Positions 52,992 through 61,667 of a DNA stretch of 64,000 nucleotides are shown piece after piece. A program made the position numbers and the translations under genes. Positions within the stretch are counted from its first letter, which is position 1. Each line of letters opens with the position of its first letter. The DNA comes from Hyphomicrobium_A sp963726795. Lineage in GTDB: Bacteria; Pseudomonadota; Alphaproteobacteria; Rhizobiales; Hyphomicrobiaceae. The notes beneath the pieces were generated by a model, which was given only the letters and a program-made list of their open reading frames with translations, did not search any database and was not told the origin of the DNA. The stretch covers positions 248,001 through 312,000 of the forward strand of contig CAVSDD010000004.1 in NCBI GenBank assembly GCA_963726795.1, read 5' to 3'.

Positions 52992-53976
52992 ATGGCGGAC
53001 CGTCTCCACGACCAGGGACTGGCGATCGTGTTCGGTGGCTCGGGATTCATCGGCCGCTACGCGGTCGAGGCTCTGGCCGCGCAGGGCTGGCGTATACGCG
53101 CCGGTGTGCGCCGTCCTGATCTGGCGGGGTTTCTGCAACCCTCCGGCCGCGTCGGACAGATATTTCCTGTGCAGGCCAACATCCGCTTCCCCGATTCGGT
53201 CGCGCGCGCTCTTGCCAACGCGAAGGCGGTCATCATTTCGGTCGGGGTGCTCACCAGCAGCGGGCGGCAGACGTTCAAGGCGATCCACGTCGAGGGGCCG
53301 CGAGCGATCGCCAAGGCAGCACGGGCCGCAGGCGTGCGCACACTTGTCCACGTCTCGGCTATTGGCGCCGATCCCAAGGCTGCATCGAGCTATGCCCGGA
53401 GCAAGGGCGAAGGCGAGGCCGCTGTTCTGGCGGAATTTCCTGACGCGATCATTCTGCGTCCATCGATCGTGTTTGGGCCTGAGGACCAGTTCTTCAACCG
53501 GTTCGCCGCGATGGCGCGAATGTCGCCGTTTCTGCCTTTGATCGGCGGCGGTCGAACTCGAGTTTCAGCCGGTGTTCGTCGGCGACATCGCCGATGCCGT
53601 TACGGCGTGCCTCTCGGGCGCCGCCAAGCCTGGCACGGTGTACGAACTCGGCGGACCCGAAGTGCTCACCTTCCGCGCGCTGCTCGACTTGACACAGACG
53701 TGGAGCGGCCGGGCGCGCCGTTACCTGCCGCTGCCCTTCTGGCTCGCCAAGCTGCAGGCGATCCTCACTTCGCCGCTCCCCTCGGGCCTGCGTCCGCTCA
53801 CCTACGACCAGGTGCGGCTGCTGCAACACGACAACGTGGTAAGTGATCTGGCGAAAAGCGAGCGGCGCACGCTTGCCGGCCTCGGCATCAAAACCCCGCA
53901 CGGCGTGGCGGCGATCGTGCCGACGTACCTCGAGCAATTCCGCCCGCGCGGCCAGTTCGCCGAATATCGCAGCTGA
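52992..53976 (+). CDS. NDUFA9-type SDR (complex I-associated) NAD(P)-binding protein (apparent frameshift)
   Basis: The first frame begins LAIVFGGSGFIGRYAVEALA with the SDR dinucleotide motif GGSGFIG, and continues VHVSAIGADPKAASSYARSK and ILRPSIVFGPEDQFFNRFA. After about 53550 the conserved sequence moves to the next frame (FQPVFVGDIADAVTACL, YELGGPEVLTFRALLDL) and ends at 53976. This is the atypical SDR group of mitochondrial NDUFA9, which in alphaproteobacteria is thought to assist complex I or ubiquinone-related processes. A single indel explains the break. A strong terminator follows. Confidence 0.85.
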
Positions 53977-53981
53977 CGAAG

Positions 53982-54008
53982 AAGGCCCCGGCAGGTGACC
54001 GGGGCCTT
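53982..54008. terminator. Strong intrinsic terminator between convergent genes
   Basis: AAGGCCCCGG at 53982-53991 and CCGGGGCCTT at 53999-54008 form a perfect 10-bp stem with a seven-base loop. The stem's own A/T ends act as the T-run in either direction. It lies six bases after the SDR stop and 30 bases after the end of the DUF1150 gene on the other strand, so it serves both. Confidence 0.8.
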
Positions 54009-54038
54009 TGGTTCCTTCGCTAGACCGGGATGCGGGCG

Positions 54039-54308
54039 TCAGTGAACGCTGGCGATCTCCAAGTCGTCGTCGAGCGCGTGGCCGATCGCGGCCTGGCGCG
54101 TATCGGTAAGCGCGAGCGGCGTGCCGTCGGCAGCGTGCAAGGAGAATAGATTGATGCCCTCCGGCAGCCCCTCAATGGCAGGGAACATGCGGCTCGCCTC
54201 GTCCGACGTCAGCGTCTTGATGTACGCGACGACGCCGCCGCCAAGGGTGGCGAGATCATGCTCGCTGATAGGATTCATGGGGTGCGTTGTCTTGTCGCTC
54301 TCGGTCAT
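54039..54308 (-). CDS. DUF1150 family protein
   Basis: The 89-residue protein has the DUF1150 pattern ISEHDLATLGGGVVAYIKTL, FPAIEGLPEGINLFSLHAAD and GTPLALTDTRQAAI. Genes of this family commonly follow a small heat-shock gene in alphaproteobacteria, as here (100 bases downstream of hsp20 on the same strand). Cytoplasmic; function unknown. Confidence 0.87.
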   Translation of the reverse strand: MTESDKTTHPMNPISEHDLATLGGGVVAYIKTLTSDEASRMFPAIEGLPEGINLFSLHAADGTPLALTDTRQAAIGHALDDDLEIASVH

Positions 54309-54408
54309 GACGCAAATCCTCCTTCCAGCCGGGGCGGCGCCGAAATAGTGGCGGCGGCGGACCGCTTTCTCGCCGGCTCCGTTCCGGCGGACTCATATCC
54401 ATCAACGA

Positions 54409-54858
54409 TCACGGCTGTAATTTCCTGTCGCCGATCGTGATCGTACGCGCCACGCGTTGCGGCTCTGGCCGCTCCAGGTCGATTGCGAGTAGCCCGTTGG
54501 CCAGATCAGCAGACCTTACCTCGATTCCCTCGGCGAGCACGAATGTGCGCGTGAACTGCCGAGCGGCAATACCGCGATAGAGATAATCTCGTGATTTGTC
54601 TTCTTGTTGGCGGCCGCGCACGACGAGCTGGCTGTCCTTGAGTGTGATCTCTAGCTCCTCGAGTGTGAAGCCCGCGACCGCGAGCGTTATGCGTAGGACC
54701 TCGGCGCCGCCGCCGTTGCCGCTCAAGTCGGCACCGATGCGTTCCACATTGTAGGGCGGGTAGCCGTCGCCGCTGCCTTTTCCGGCGCGGTCGAGAAGCC
54801 GTTCGACCTCCTCAAATCCGAGGAGCAGCGGGCTTGAAAGCAGAGACAAGCGCGACAT
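54409..54858 (-). CDS. Small heat-shock protein (Hsp20/IbpA-like)
   Basis: This 149-residue chaperone binds unfolding proteins. It has the alpha-crystallin domain (YPPYNVERIG near residue 33, LRITLAVAGFTLEELEITLK, LVVRGRQ, LYRGIAARQFTRTFVLAEGI, ANGLLAIDLER) and the C-terminal I-x-I motif in RTITIGD. It begins MSRLSLLSSPLLLGFEEVER, the usual IbpA-class start, so ATG 54858 is used instead of an in-frame codon at 55161. It lies upstream of a DUF1150 gene and has heat-shock-like signals upstream. Confidence 0.92.
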   Translation of the reverse strand: MSRLSLLSSPLLLGFEEVERLLDRAGKGSGDGYPPYNVERIGADLSGNGGGAEVLRITLAVAGFTLEELEITLKDSQLVVRGRQQEDKSRDYLYRGIAARQFTRTFVLAEGIEVRSADLANGLLAIDLERPEPQRVARTITIGDRKLQP

Positions 54859-54862
54859 GCGC

Positions 54863-54876
54863 GGAAAGCCCTTTCC
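54863..54876 (-). promoter_or_regulatory. Candidate thermosensitive hairpin over the hsp20 ribosome site
   Basis: On the transcript GGAAA, GGGC and TTTCC form a small hairpin whose 3' side lies four bases before the ATG, with the AAGGAAAGGG purine tract (the only Shine-Dalgarno candidate) in its 5' side and loop. This is the layout of ROSE or FourU type RNA thermometers of small heat-shock genes. No covariation evidence is available here, so this is only a candidate. Confidence 0.3.
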
Positions 54877-54961
54877 TTGAAGCGACCTTCGCAAATTTAC
54901 CAACAGGACCTTTTTCGGGCTCCTGCCACCGGCCCCGTCATGGGCGCCGGATTTCTCCAAC

Positions 54962-54991
54962 AGATATGGCGATGCAAAGGCGCCATTCAAG
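54962..54991 (-). promoter_or_regulatory. Candidate heat-shock (RpoH-type) promoter of hsp20
   Basis: On the minus strand CTTGAA (54991-54986), 16 bases, then CCATATCT (54969-54962) resembles alphaproteobacterial RpoH promoters (CTTGAA and CCATAT-like elements). It would start transcription about 95 bases before the hsp20 ATG, a length suited to a regulatory leader. The rest of the 412-base gap between hsp20 and the M16 gene holds no gene I can support. Confidence 0.42.
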
Positions 54992-55270
54992 CGGCGGCCA
55001 GGGCTGGTTGGGGAGCTGTGCAGCGCGCGGGTGCGCCGCTTGCGCGACAAGCGCGCGCACGTCCACCCGAGTGACATGAACGGCTTGTCATTTGACAAGG
55101 CTGGGTGCTGGCTTGAGATGTCGCGATGGGGTGTTTGTGGGCTGATGCTGCCGCCTTCCATACGAACGGAGTCCTCGCGGACAATCGCGTGATTTGAGAA
55201 GGCTAAAGCGTTGGCCGATCGTCGGAATGGGCCAACAAACCCCTATCGGCAAACAAGTCGAGGTTAATGG

Positions 55271-56698
55271 ATGATAATGCTTGGCCTCCGCTCCCGACCA
55301 ACCCTTTTCATGGCAGTCATGATGCTCGCATTAGCCCCCCTCACCTCCGCACACGCCCAGCCCCGAGCGACAGAGTTCACGCTCGCCAACGGCATGCAGG
55401 TGGTCGTGATCCCGGACCACCGCGCTCCCGTCGTCACGCACATGGTCTGGTACAAGGTGGGATCTGCGGATGAACCGAAAGGCGTCTCCGGCATCGCGCA
55501 CTTCCTCGAGCATCTGATGTTCAAGTCGACCGACAAGGTCGCGGTCGGCGAATTCTCCAAGATCATTTCGCGCCTCGGCGGCCAGGACAATGCGTTCACC
55601 GGCCAGGACGTCACCTCCTATCACCAGCGCATCGCCAAGGAGCGGCTCGGCACCGTGATGGACATGGAGGCCGATCGCATGGCGCACTTGCGCTTGACCG
55701 AGGATGAGGTCGCGACCGAGCGACAGGTGATCATCGAGGAGCGCCGCTCGCGCATCGACAACAATCCTTCGGCGCTGCTCGACGAGCAGATGAACGCCGA
55801 GCTTTATCTCTCGCATCCCTACGGCATCCCGGTCATCGGCTGGGAGCATGAGATGGCGAAGCTGTCGCGCGAGGACGCGCTTCGTTTCTACAAGCGCTAT
55901 TACGCTCCCAACAACGCAATCCTCGTCGTCGCGGGTGACGTGACGCCGGAAGAGGTGAAGCGACTCGCTGAGCAAACCTACGGTAAGGTGCCGGCCAATC
56001 CCCAGGTTGACGTACGCCACCGTCCGACCGAGCCGCCCCCGATCGCCGAGCGCAGCCTCATCCTCAAGGACGCGCGCGCGGGCAACGCATCTTTCCACCG
56101 CTATTACACCGCGCCGAGCTACACCACGGCCAAGGCCGGCGACGCCGAAGCGCTCGACCTGCTCATGAAGATCCTGGCCGACGGCGCGACGAGCCGGCTC
56201 TATCGCAAGCTCGTCGTCGAGGACAAGATCGCGGCCACGTCCGGCGGCGACTACTCCGGCTGGGGTCTCGATGGCGGGGCGATCTCGCTCTATGCGGTCG
56301 CTGCCAACGGCACCACGCTCGACAAGATCGCAACCGCGGTCGATTCTCTGCTCGATGATGTGCGCAAGAACGGCGTGACCAGCGCCGAGCTGGAACGCGC
56401 CAAGAAAACGTTCCTCGCCGACTTCATCTACGAGAGCGACAATCAGGCGAGCCTGGCTCGCCGTTACGGCTGGAGCGTCGCCGTAGGGCGCTCGCTTGCA
56501 GACATCGAGAACTGGCCGCAGGCGATCAGCAAGGTGACGCCCGAGGATATCAAGCGGGTCGCGAGCACCTATCTTGATCCGCGCGCTTCGGTGACAGGCT
56601 GGCTGCTGCCGGAAGAGCCGGACGGCAGCGGTGCCCATGAGCAGTCGGGCGTCGAGCGTCCCGTCGTCGAGCAGCCCGTTCCCCGCACGCGCTCCTGA
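55271..56698 (+). CDS. M16 zinc peptidase, catalytic subunit
   Basis: This 475-residue periplasmic pitrilysin-family peptidase has a signal peptide (TLFMAVMMLALAPLTSAHAQ) and the inverted zinc motif in GIAHFLEHLMF (H-x-x-E-H), with the third ligand Glu in EEDVATERQVIIEERR-type sequence (ATERQVIIEE). GAGG lies eight bases before ATG 55271. It is followed by a second M16 gene without the zinc motif, the usual arrangement of bacterial M16B heterodimers. Confidence 0.92.
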   Translation: MIMLGLRSRPTLFMAVMMLALAPLTSAHAQPRATEFTLANGMQVVVIPDHRAPVVTHMVWYKVGSADEPKGVSGIAHFLEHLMFKSTDKVAVGEFSKIISRLGGQDNAFTGQDVTSYHQRIAKERLGTVMDMEADRMAHLRLTEDEVATERQVIIEERRSRIDNNPSALLDEQMNAELYLSHPYGIPVIGWEHEMAKLSREDALRFYKRYYAPNNAILVVAGDVTPEEVKRLAEQTYGKVPANPQVDVRHRPTEPPPIAERSLILKDARAGNASFHRYYTAPSYTTAKAGDAEALDLLMKILADGATSRLYRKLVVEDKIAATSGGDYSGWGLDGGAISLYAVAANGTTLDKIATAVDSLLDDVRKNGVTSAELERAKKTFLADFIYESDNQASLARRYGWSVAVGRSLADIENWPQAISKVTPEDIKRVASTYLDPRASVTGWLLPEEPDGSGAHEQSGVERPVVEQPVPRTRS

Positions 56699-56754
56699 TG
56701 CGCTTCTTGTCCCGGCGTGCACTTCAATTGCGCCTCGTTCGTGAAGGTCAAGCT

Positions 56755-58146
56755 ATGGCATCGAGCCCCCTCCCGCGCTTAAAATCCCGCCTCGGCAGCG
56801 CCGCCGGTGTGGCGCTAGCGGCTCTCGCCGCAGCATTCCTCTCCACTCTCAGCGGGCCCGCATACGCGATGAAAATCCAAACGATCAAGAGTCCCGGCGG
56901 CATCGAGGCATGGCTCGTGGAAGAACACGCTGTGCCGATGATGGCCATGCGCTTCGCTTTCGACGGCGGCAGCTCGCAAGACCCCAACGGCAAGGAAGGG
57001 ATCGCGAACTTCCTCTCGGCAATGCTGGACGAGGGTGCAGGCGACCTCACCTCGCGCGAGTACCAGGAGCGCATGGAGGATCTCTCCATGCGTATGAGCT
57101 ATGAGGACGCCAAGGACGCCTTCTATGGCAACTTCGAAACGCTCACCGCCAACCGCGACGAGGCGGTCAAGCTGCTGCAGTTGGCGCTCAACAAGCCGCG
57201 GTTCGATCAGGATGCGGTTGAACGCATTCGTCAGCAGCTTATTGCCTCCCTCGTTTATGCTGCGCGCGATCCCGACAAGGTGGCGCAGGACAAGTGGTAC
57301 GCGGCCGCGTTCGCCGGACACCCTTATGGACGGCCGTCCAACGGTACCCAGGAGACCATCGGCAAAATCTCGCGCGAGGATCTCGAGACCTACCGCAAGC
57401 GCAATTTCAGCAAGGGAACGCTGAAGGTCGTCGCGGTCGGGGATATCGACGCAGCTCAGCTCGGCAAGCTGCTCGACGACGTGTTCGGCGGCTTGGAGGC
57501 AAAGGCCGATCTCCTCCCCGTCGCCAAGACGGCTCCGATTGCCGGCGCTCGCCAGGATGTCGTCGAGATGAACGTCCCGCAGTCGGTCGCGGTGTTTGGA
57601 ACCGGCGCTATGCCGCGCAAGGATCCCGACTTCATCCCGGCATTCATTCTCAACCAGATCATCGGCGGCGGCGGCTTTGCCTCCAAGCTCATGGAGGAGG
57701 TGCGCGAGAAGCGCGGCCTCGCCTATTCGGTCTACACCTACGTCTATCCTTACCAGCACGCGTCGATCTTCTCGGGCGGCGTTGCAACGCGCAATGAGGC
57801 CATGGGCCAATCGATGGACGTCATCCGCGACGAGATGAAAAAGATGGCCGACAACGGCCCGAGCCAGCAGGACTTGGACAACGCCAAGGATTACCTGATC
57901 GGCTCCTACCCTCTGCGCTTCGATACGAATTCGAAGATCGCGACGCAGCTTCTCGGTCTGCAGATGGACGGTTTTGGCCCAGACTACGTCGACAAGCGCA
58001 ACGCCATGATCGCCGCGGTGACCCTCGACGATGAGAAGCGCGTCGCCAAGCGCTTGCTCGACACCAAGGACCTGATCGTGACGATCGTGGGCAAACCGGT
58101 GCTCGATCAGCCGAAAGTTGAAATGAAAGCCGAAAAGAAGGGCTAA
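56755..58146 (+). CDS. M16-family protein, non-catalytic partner subunit
   Basis: This 463-residue protein has a signal peptide (VALAALAAAFLSTLSGPAYA). The zinc motif position reads GIANFLSAMLDEG, so H-x-x-E-H is lost, and the protein keeps the Arg/Tyr pair near its C-terminal half (EVREKRGLAYSVYTYVY) that helps bind substrate in heterodimeric M16 peptidases. GAAGG lies seven bases before ATG 56755. An upstream ATG at 56698 overlaps the TGA of the catalytic gene and is possible. Translational coupling with the upstream subunit is likely. Confidence 0.9.
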   Translation: MASSPLPRLKSRLGSAAGVALAALAAAFLSTLSGPAYAMKIQTIKSPGGIEAWLVEEHAVPMMAMRFAFDGGSSQDPNGKEGIANFLSAMLDEGAGDLTSREYQERMEDLSMRMSYEDAKDAFYGNFETLTANRDEAVKLLQLALNKPRFDQDAVERIRQQLIASLVYAARDPDKVAQDKWYAAAFAGHPYGRPSNGTQETIGKISREDLETYRKRNFSKGTLKVVAVGDIDAAQLGKLLDDVFGGLEAKADLLPVAKTAPIAGARQDVVEMNVPQSVAVFGTGAMPRKDPDFIPAFILNQIIGGGGFASKLMEEVREKRGLAYSVYTYVYPYQHASIFSGGVATRNEAMGQSMDVIRDEMKKMADNGPSQQDLDNAKDYLIGSYPLRFDTNSKIATQLLGLQMDGFGPDYVDKRNAMIAAVTLDDEKRVAKRLLDTKDLIVTIVGKPVLDQPKVEMKAEKKG

Positions 58147-58268
58147 GCGCGAGACCGCTACCTTCTGGCTGCTGGTAGCCCTCCATTGCCGTGAATCTCC
58201 CGCCAGTTCGGTGCTAGGCTGCGCACTGCAGCCGTCGCGGCGGCGTCCGGCCTGATCAGGAGAGCACG

Positions 58269-58592
58269 ATGCATTTTGCCGGCTTTTCGGATTTCCTTTT
58301 TCAGCTCGCGATCCGGCTCGCGGTCATGGTGCCGGTGGTGATGCTCGCCGCGGCAGGGCTCTGGTACGCTGTAAAAGCGTTTGGCGCCGCCCGGTCGCCC
58401 TTCAATCCGCGCGACATGCGCTCTTGGCCGCTGAAATTCGCGCTCGCCGACGCGGCGCTGTTCGGCGCCACGTTCGCTCTCGTCGCGGTTTTGATGGGCG
58501 ACAGCGAGTGGACCTCGATCGTCGGCGGCGGCCTCTCTGCGCTGGTCGCAATCGGGCTCGGGCCGCTTCTGTTGGAGCGCATTAGCCGCTGA
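58269..58592 (+). CDS. Small integral membrane protein, unknown function
   Basis: The 107-residue protein has three hydrophobic helices (LAIRLAVMVPVVMLAAAGLW, FALADAALFGATFALVAVLM and SIVGGGLSALVAIGLGPLLL) separated by short charged loops. AGGAGAG lies before the ATG. It is 122 bases after the M16 pair and convergent with the lipid A deacylase-like gene. I do not recognise the family. Confidence 0.62.
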   Translation: MHFAGFSDFLFQLAIRLAVMVPVVMLAAAGLWYAVKAFGAARSPFNPRDMRSWPLKFALADAALFGATFALVAVLMGDSEWTSIVGGGLSALVAIGLGPLLLERISR

Positions 58593-58623
58593 GGCTGGGC
58601 GACTTCGTCGGCCGAACCGCCGA

Positions 58624-59814
58624 TCAGGGCGCCGGATTGATTTTGAAGTTCAGCCGCGCCGCCACGGTGTCGATGTCGCTTTGCAGCTTGAAGCTACCGG
58701 TGGCAGCTCCTGTTCCAGCCGCTTGTGTTATGCTGCCGACGAATATGTGCTGATACTCGGCGCCGAGTATGATGCCGTCGGTCAGCGCGTAGTCGATGCC
58801 GCCGCCCGCCACCCAGCCCCCGCGCCGTGTCTCGGCTTGTGCAGTGCCCGCGATGCCGGCCTCGGTCGTCGTTTGATCGGTGAGGACGTAGCCGGCCTTG
58901 CCATAGCCGAGCCAGCGGTCGAAGGCGTAGCCAAGCCGCGGGGTGAGCATCAGGCTCCAATCGGCTTCGTCCTGGACGGTCGATCCTGCAGCGGCTCCGT
59001 TCCCCTGCACGTTCGAGAATTGGAGTGCCGCCACTTCGATGCCGGGAACCCAATTTCCCCACTGCTGCTGCAGACCGACCTGGCCGCCGCCGAAGAAGCC
59101 CGTGGCATCCTCGCTCCCGGTGCCGGTGCTGAAGTAGCCGTCCGGGGTAGGCCAGCGGTTGTTGTAGTTGGCCAAGGCGCCACCGATCTGGCCACCGGCG
59201 TAGATGCCGGTCCAATCGTAGACGTCTGACGAGACCGGCTCAGGCCGATCGCGCGGCGGACCCGGATCGAACCGGTAGCCGTAGCGGATGCCCAGCCGGT
59301 CCATGCCCTCGTTGGGGAACGCGGTGAAGCCATTCGAGGTGTGCTCGAAGTAGGCCGAAACGCTGTTGTGATCGTCAAAGCGGTAGCCGATCTCGGCCGG
59401 GAAGTGGAACAGCACGCGCGAGCCGAGCGCCTTGCGATCCCAATCGTCGAGGTCGATCTGCCCATCGTGGACGGCCGCGCCGACACCGAGACCGATGAAC
59501 ACCCCGAAGGCGGTCTCGTACTGCCAGCGCGCGTCGAGGTAGCCCATGCTCGTCGCGCCGACGGTATTGACCGATGCGCCGATGGCCGGCCGCAGCGTGC
59601 CTCCAGCGAAATTGACGTGGGGCGACAGGAGCGCCTCGAAATTGATGTCGACCGAGTTGGGCTCGGCGCGGAAGCCGCTCCACAAATCGGGAACATCGTG
59701 CGCAAGGACGCCGAACTTCAGCTCATCGATGAAGCCATCGGCAAAAGCGGGCGCGTTTGGACCGACCAGCACCACAGCGGCCACGAGCAAAACGATGAAC
59801 TGCCGGACGCGCAT
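58624..59814 (-). CDS. PagL-like lipid A deacylase domain fused to an Omp25/31-like barrel
   Basis: The 396-residue exported protein has a signal peptide (IVLLVAAVVLVGPNAPAFAD). Residues about 27-185 form a PagL-type acyloxyacyl hydrolase barrel with the catalytic motif YFEHTSNGF (His158, Ser160, Asn161) and a downstream Glu169. After a Pro-rich linker (DPGPPRDRPEPVSS), residues about 198-396 are a second barrel of Omp25/31 type (YDWTGIYAGGQIGGALAN, YGKAGYVLTDQ, ADWSLMLTPRLGY, ending ARLNFKINP). Each half is normally a complete protein. The frame is open throughout. A lipid A 3-O-deacylase activity is inferred from motif only. Confidence 0.8.
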   Translation of the reverse strand: MRVRQFIVLLVAAVVLVGPNAPAFADGFIDELKFGVLAHDVPDLWSGFRAEPNSVDINFEALLSPHVNFAGGTLRPAIGASVNTVGATSMGYLDARWQYETAFGVFIGLGVGAAVHDGQIDLDDWDRKALGSRVLFHFPAEIGYRFDDHNSVSAYFEHTSNGFTAFPNEGMDRLGIRYGYRFDPGPPRDRPEPVSSDVYDWTGIYAGGQIGGALANYNNRWPTPDGYFSTGTGSEDATGFFGGGQVGLQQQWGNWVPGIEVAALQFSNVQGNGAAAGSTVQDEADWSLMLTPRLGYAFDRWLGYGKAGYVLTDQTTTEAGIAGTAQAETRRGGWVAGGGIDYALTDGIILGAEYQHIFVGSITQAAGTGAATGSFKLQSDIDTVAARLNFKINPAP

Positions 59815-60012
59815 CTGTTGGGCAACGGGGTGATTGCTGATGCCCCTAAGTACCTTCCTTTTGGGGTCCCGTTAAGCGCAGAACCGGCGCTGTGGCGCCG
59901 CATGATCGAAATCATGGCGCTGTGGCGCGGCAGCTACAGGCCGTAGCGCATGGCTTCGGTGCCTTTGCTCCATCCTGCGCATGAGACACGGCAACATCAA
60001 AATCGACGAGAG

Positions 60013-60546
60013 CTATTTCTCGGCAAGCGCCTTGAGACTGGCGAGACCGGCCTCGAAGTCGTCGCCAACCATGCGGTCCATGTTCATGACAACGTGCATG
60101 ACCTTCCCCATGAACGGCACCGGACCACTCATGGTCCAGGTGACCTCCGTCGCATCTCCCTTGGGTACGAGCGTGAACTCGACGTTGTTGTGCGCCTCGA
60201 ATGGTTTCACGAAGTCGAGCCGTAGCGCGACTTTCGAGGGAGGAGCTGTGTCGGTCACTTCCATGCTGCCGGTGCCCACCTCCTTGCTTTCCCAGCCGAA
60301 GGCCGCGCCCTTGCCGCTCGACGGGCCGGTATAGCTTCCCTTCATGCCGGGATCCTTCCTCGCGTAGGGGTTCCACGTATTGAACTGATGCATGTCGGCG
60401 ATGAGCGGGAAGATCTTTTCCGGTGGCGCCTTGATGGTCGTAGAGCGCGTAACGGTGAATGTGTCGGGCTTCATGGCCGCAAGCACGAGGATCGCGCCGA
60501 CGGCGAGCGCCAAAACGGCGCCAATGATTGCGATTGCTTTGAGCAT
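60013..60546 (-). CDS. SRPBCC-family protein with N-terminal membrane segment
   Basis: The 177-residue protein starts with a membrane or signal segment (AIAIIGAVLALAVGAILVLA) and then a START-like SRPBCC domain (TVTRSTTIKAPPEKIFPLIA, WNPYARKDPGMKGSYTGPSS, VTWTMSGPVPFMGKVMHVVM). It is the last gene of the ArsR-led operon. The pocket ligand is unknown. ATG 60546 is used; the upstream extension overlaps the neighbouring gene and has no family match. Confidence 0.87.
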   Translation of the reverse strand: MLKAIAIIGAVLALAVGAILVLAAMKPDTFTVTRSTTIKAPPEKIFPLIADMHQFNTWNPYARKDPGMKGSYTGPSSGKGAAFGWESKEVGTGSMEVTDTAPPSKVALRLDFVKPFEAHNNVEFTLVPKGDATEVTWTMSGPVPFMGKVMHVVMNMDRMVGDDFEAGLASLKALAEK

Positions 60547-60640
60547 GCTGTCCTCAGGTGTGGTGGCGAGCAGGGCCGTAAGACGCCGCGGATTGGCGCA
60601 GGAAGAGCGCGCCAGCAAGCTGCCGGCGCGCTGATAGGGA

Positions 60641-61648
60641 CTAGACTTTGCCGTGCTCGGAGAGGCGCCCAAGTTTGTCGAGGCTCTGGCTCCAGCCCTG
60701 CTGCATGCCGCCCAGCATCTGCGCGGCAATGGGAACGAGACCATGCGCCTTGGCTTGGACGGTGATCCTCGTTCTGTCGCCCTCCGGCTCGAAGGTAACG
60801 GTGGTCAGGGACTCAAGCAGACGTTCCCCGCTCGCGTCCTCGGCGACCGCGAGGAACACGAGCCGGCGTGGCCGCTCCACCTCGCGGAATGTTCCCGACA
60901 TCGGATAAACCGTGCCGTCGGGGGCGCGCATATGGACGAGTAATTTGCCGCCCGGCGTCGCGTCCCACTCGCAATGTGGATTGTCGAAGTGCTCCGGCCC
61001 CCACCACTGGGCAATTTGCTCAGCCTCTGTCCAGGCCTTCCACATGATGTCGACCGGCGCTGAGAACACACGCGTGAGCGTAACCTCCCGCTCCATCGGG
61101 TTTTGCTCGGCCGCGTTCGCCGCCTTGGCAAGATAGGCTTCGAGCTGCTCGAAGGTACCGGCAAAGCCCTGCCGCATGGAGCCGTGCATGCTGGCGTAAG
61201 CCTTGACCCCTTCCTCGGAGGCGTTGATTGGCGCGCCGCGCAGGGTCAGCGTCGTCCTCCCGTTCTCCTCGGTGAGAGTGAGTTCATTCAAGATTTCAAG
61301 CGGCCAATGCTCGCCAAGCTGAGGGTAAGGCGCGCGGGTGATACCGCCCTCAGGGTCCGAGAATGAATTGACGAACACGAGGCGCTCGGGTGGCGCGATC
61401 TCGCGATACGTGAAGCGGCCCCACATCTCGCGGCCGGGGAACCCCATCGCGTAATGAAAAATGCCGCCGGGGCGCATGTCATGTTTCGCGACGCGTATCG
61501 TCGAACCCTTCGGCCCCCACCATTGTGCGAGCGCTTCAGGATCGGTCCACGCCTTCCACACGAGCGCACGTGGGGCGTCGAGGGTGCGCGTGATGACGAA
61601 TTCGGTCACAGCCTCGCTTGGCATTTTCGCGGTTGCCATGTTGTTCAT
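60641..61648 (-). CDS. Tandem AHSA1 (SRPBCC) protein, two domains fused
   Basis: The 335-residue protein holds two Aha1-type START domains: residues about 12-170 (FVITRTLDAPRALVWKAWTD, LAQWWGPKGS, GPLE-like EILNELTLTEENGRTTLTL) and about 180-335 (VTLTRVFSAPVDIMWKAWTE, IAQWWGPEHFD, YPMSGTFREVERPRRLVFLA). Each half alone would be a complete AHSA1 protein, which is the usual form. It is co-transcribed with an ArsR regulator, another SRPBCC protein and a GST. Confidence 0.88.
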   Translation of the reverse strand: MNNMATAKMPSEAVTEFVITRTLDAPRALVWKAWTDPEALAQWWGPKGSTIRVAKHDMRPGGIFHYAMGFPGREMWGRFTYREIAPPERLVFVNSFSDPEGGITRAPYPQLGEHWPLEILNELTLTEENGRTTLTLRGAPINASEEGVKAYASMHGSMRQGFAGTFEQLEAYLAKAANAAEQNPMEREVTLTRVFSAPVDIMWKAWTEAEQIAQWWGPEHFDNPHCEWDATPGGKLLVHMRAPDGTVYPMSGTFREVERPRRLVFLAVAEDASGERLLESLTTVTFEPEGDRTRITVQAKAHGLVPIAAQMLGGMQQGWSQSLDKLGRLSEHGKV

Positions 61649-61667
61649 TGTCCTACTCCCGAGGTTT

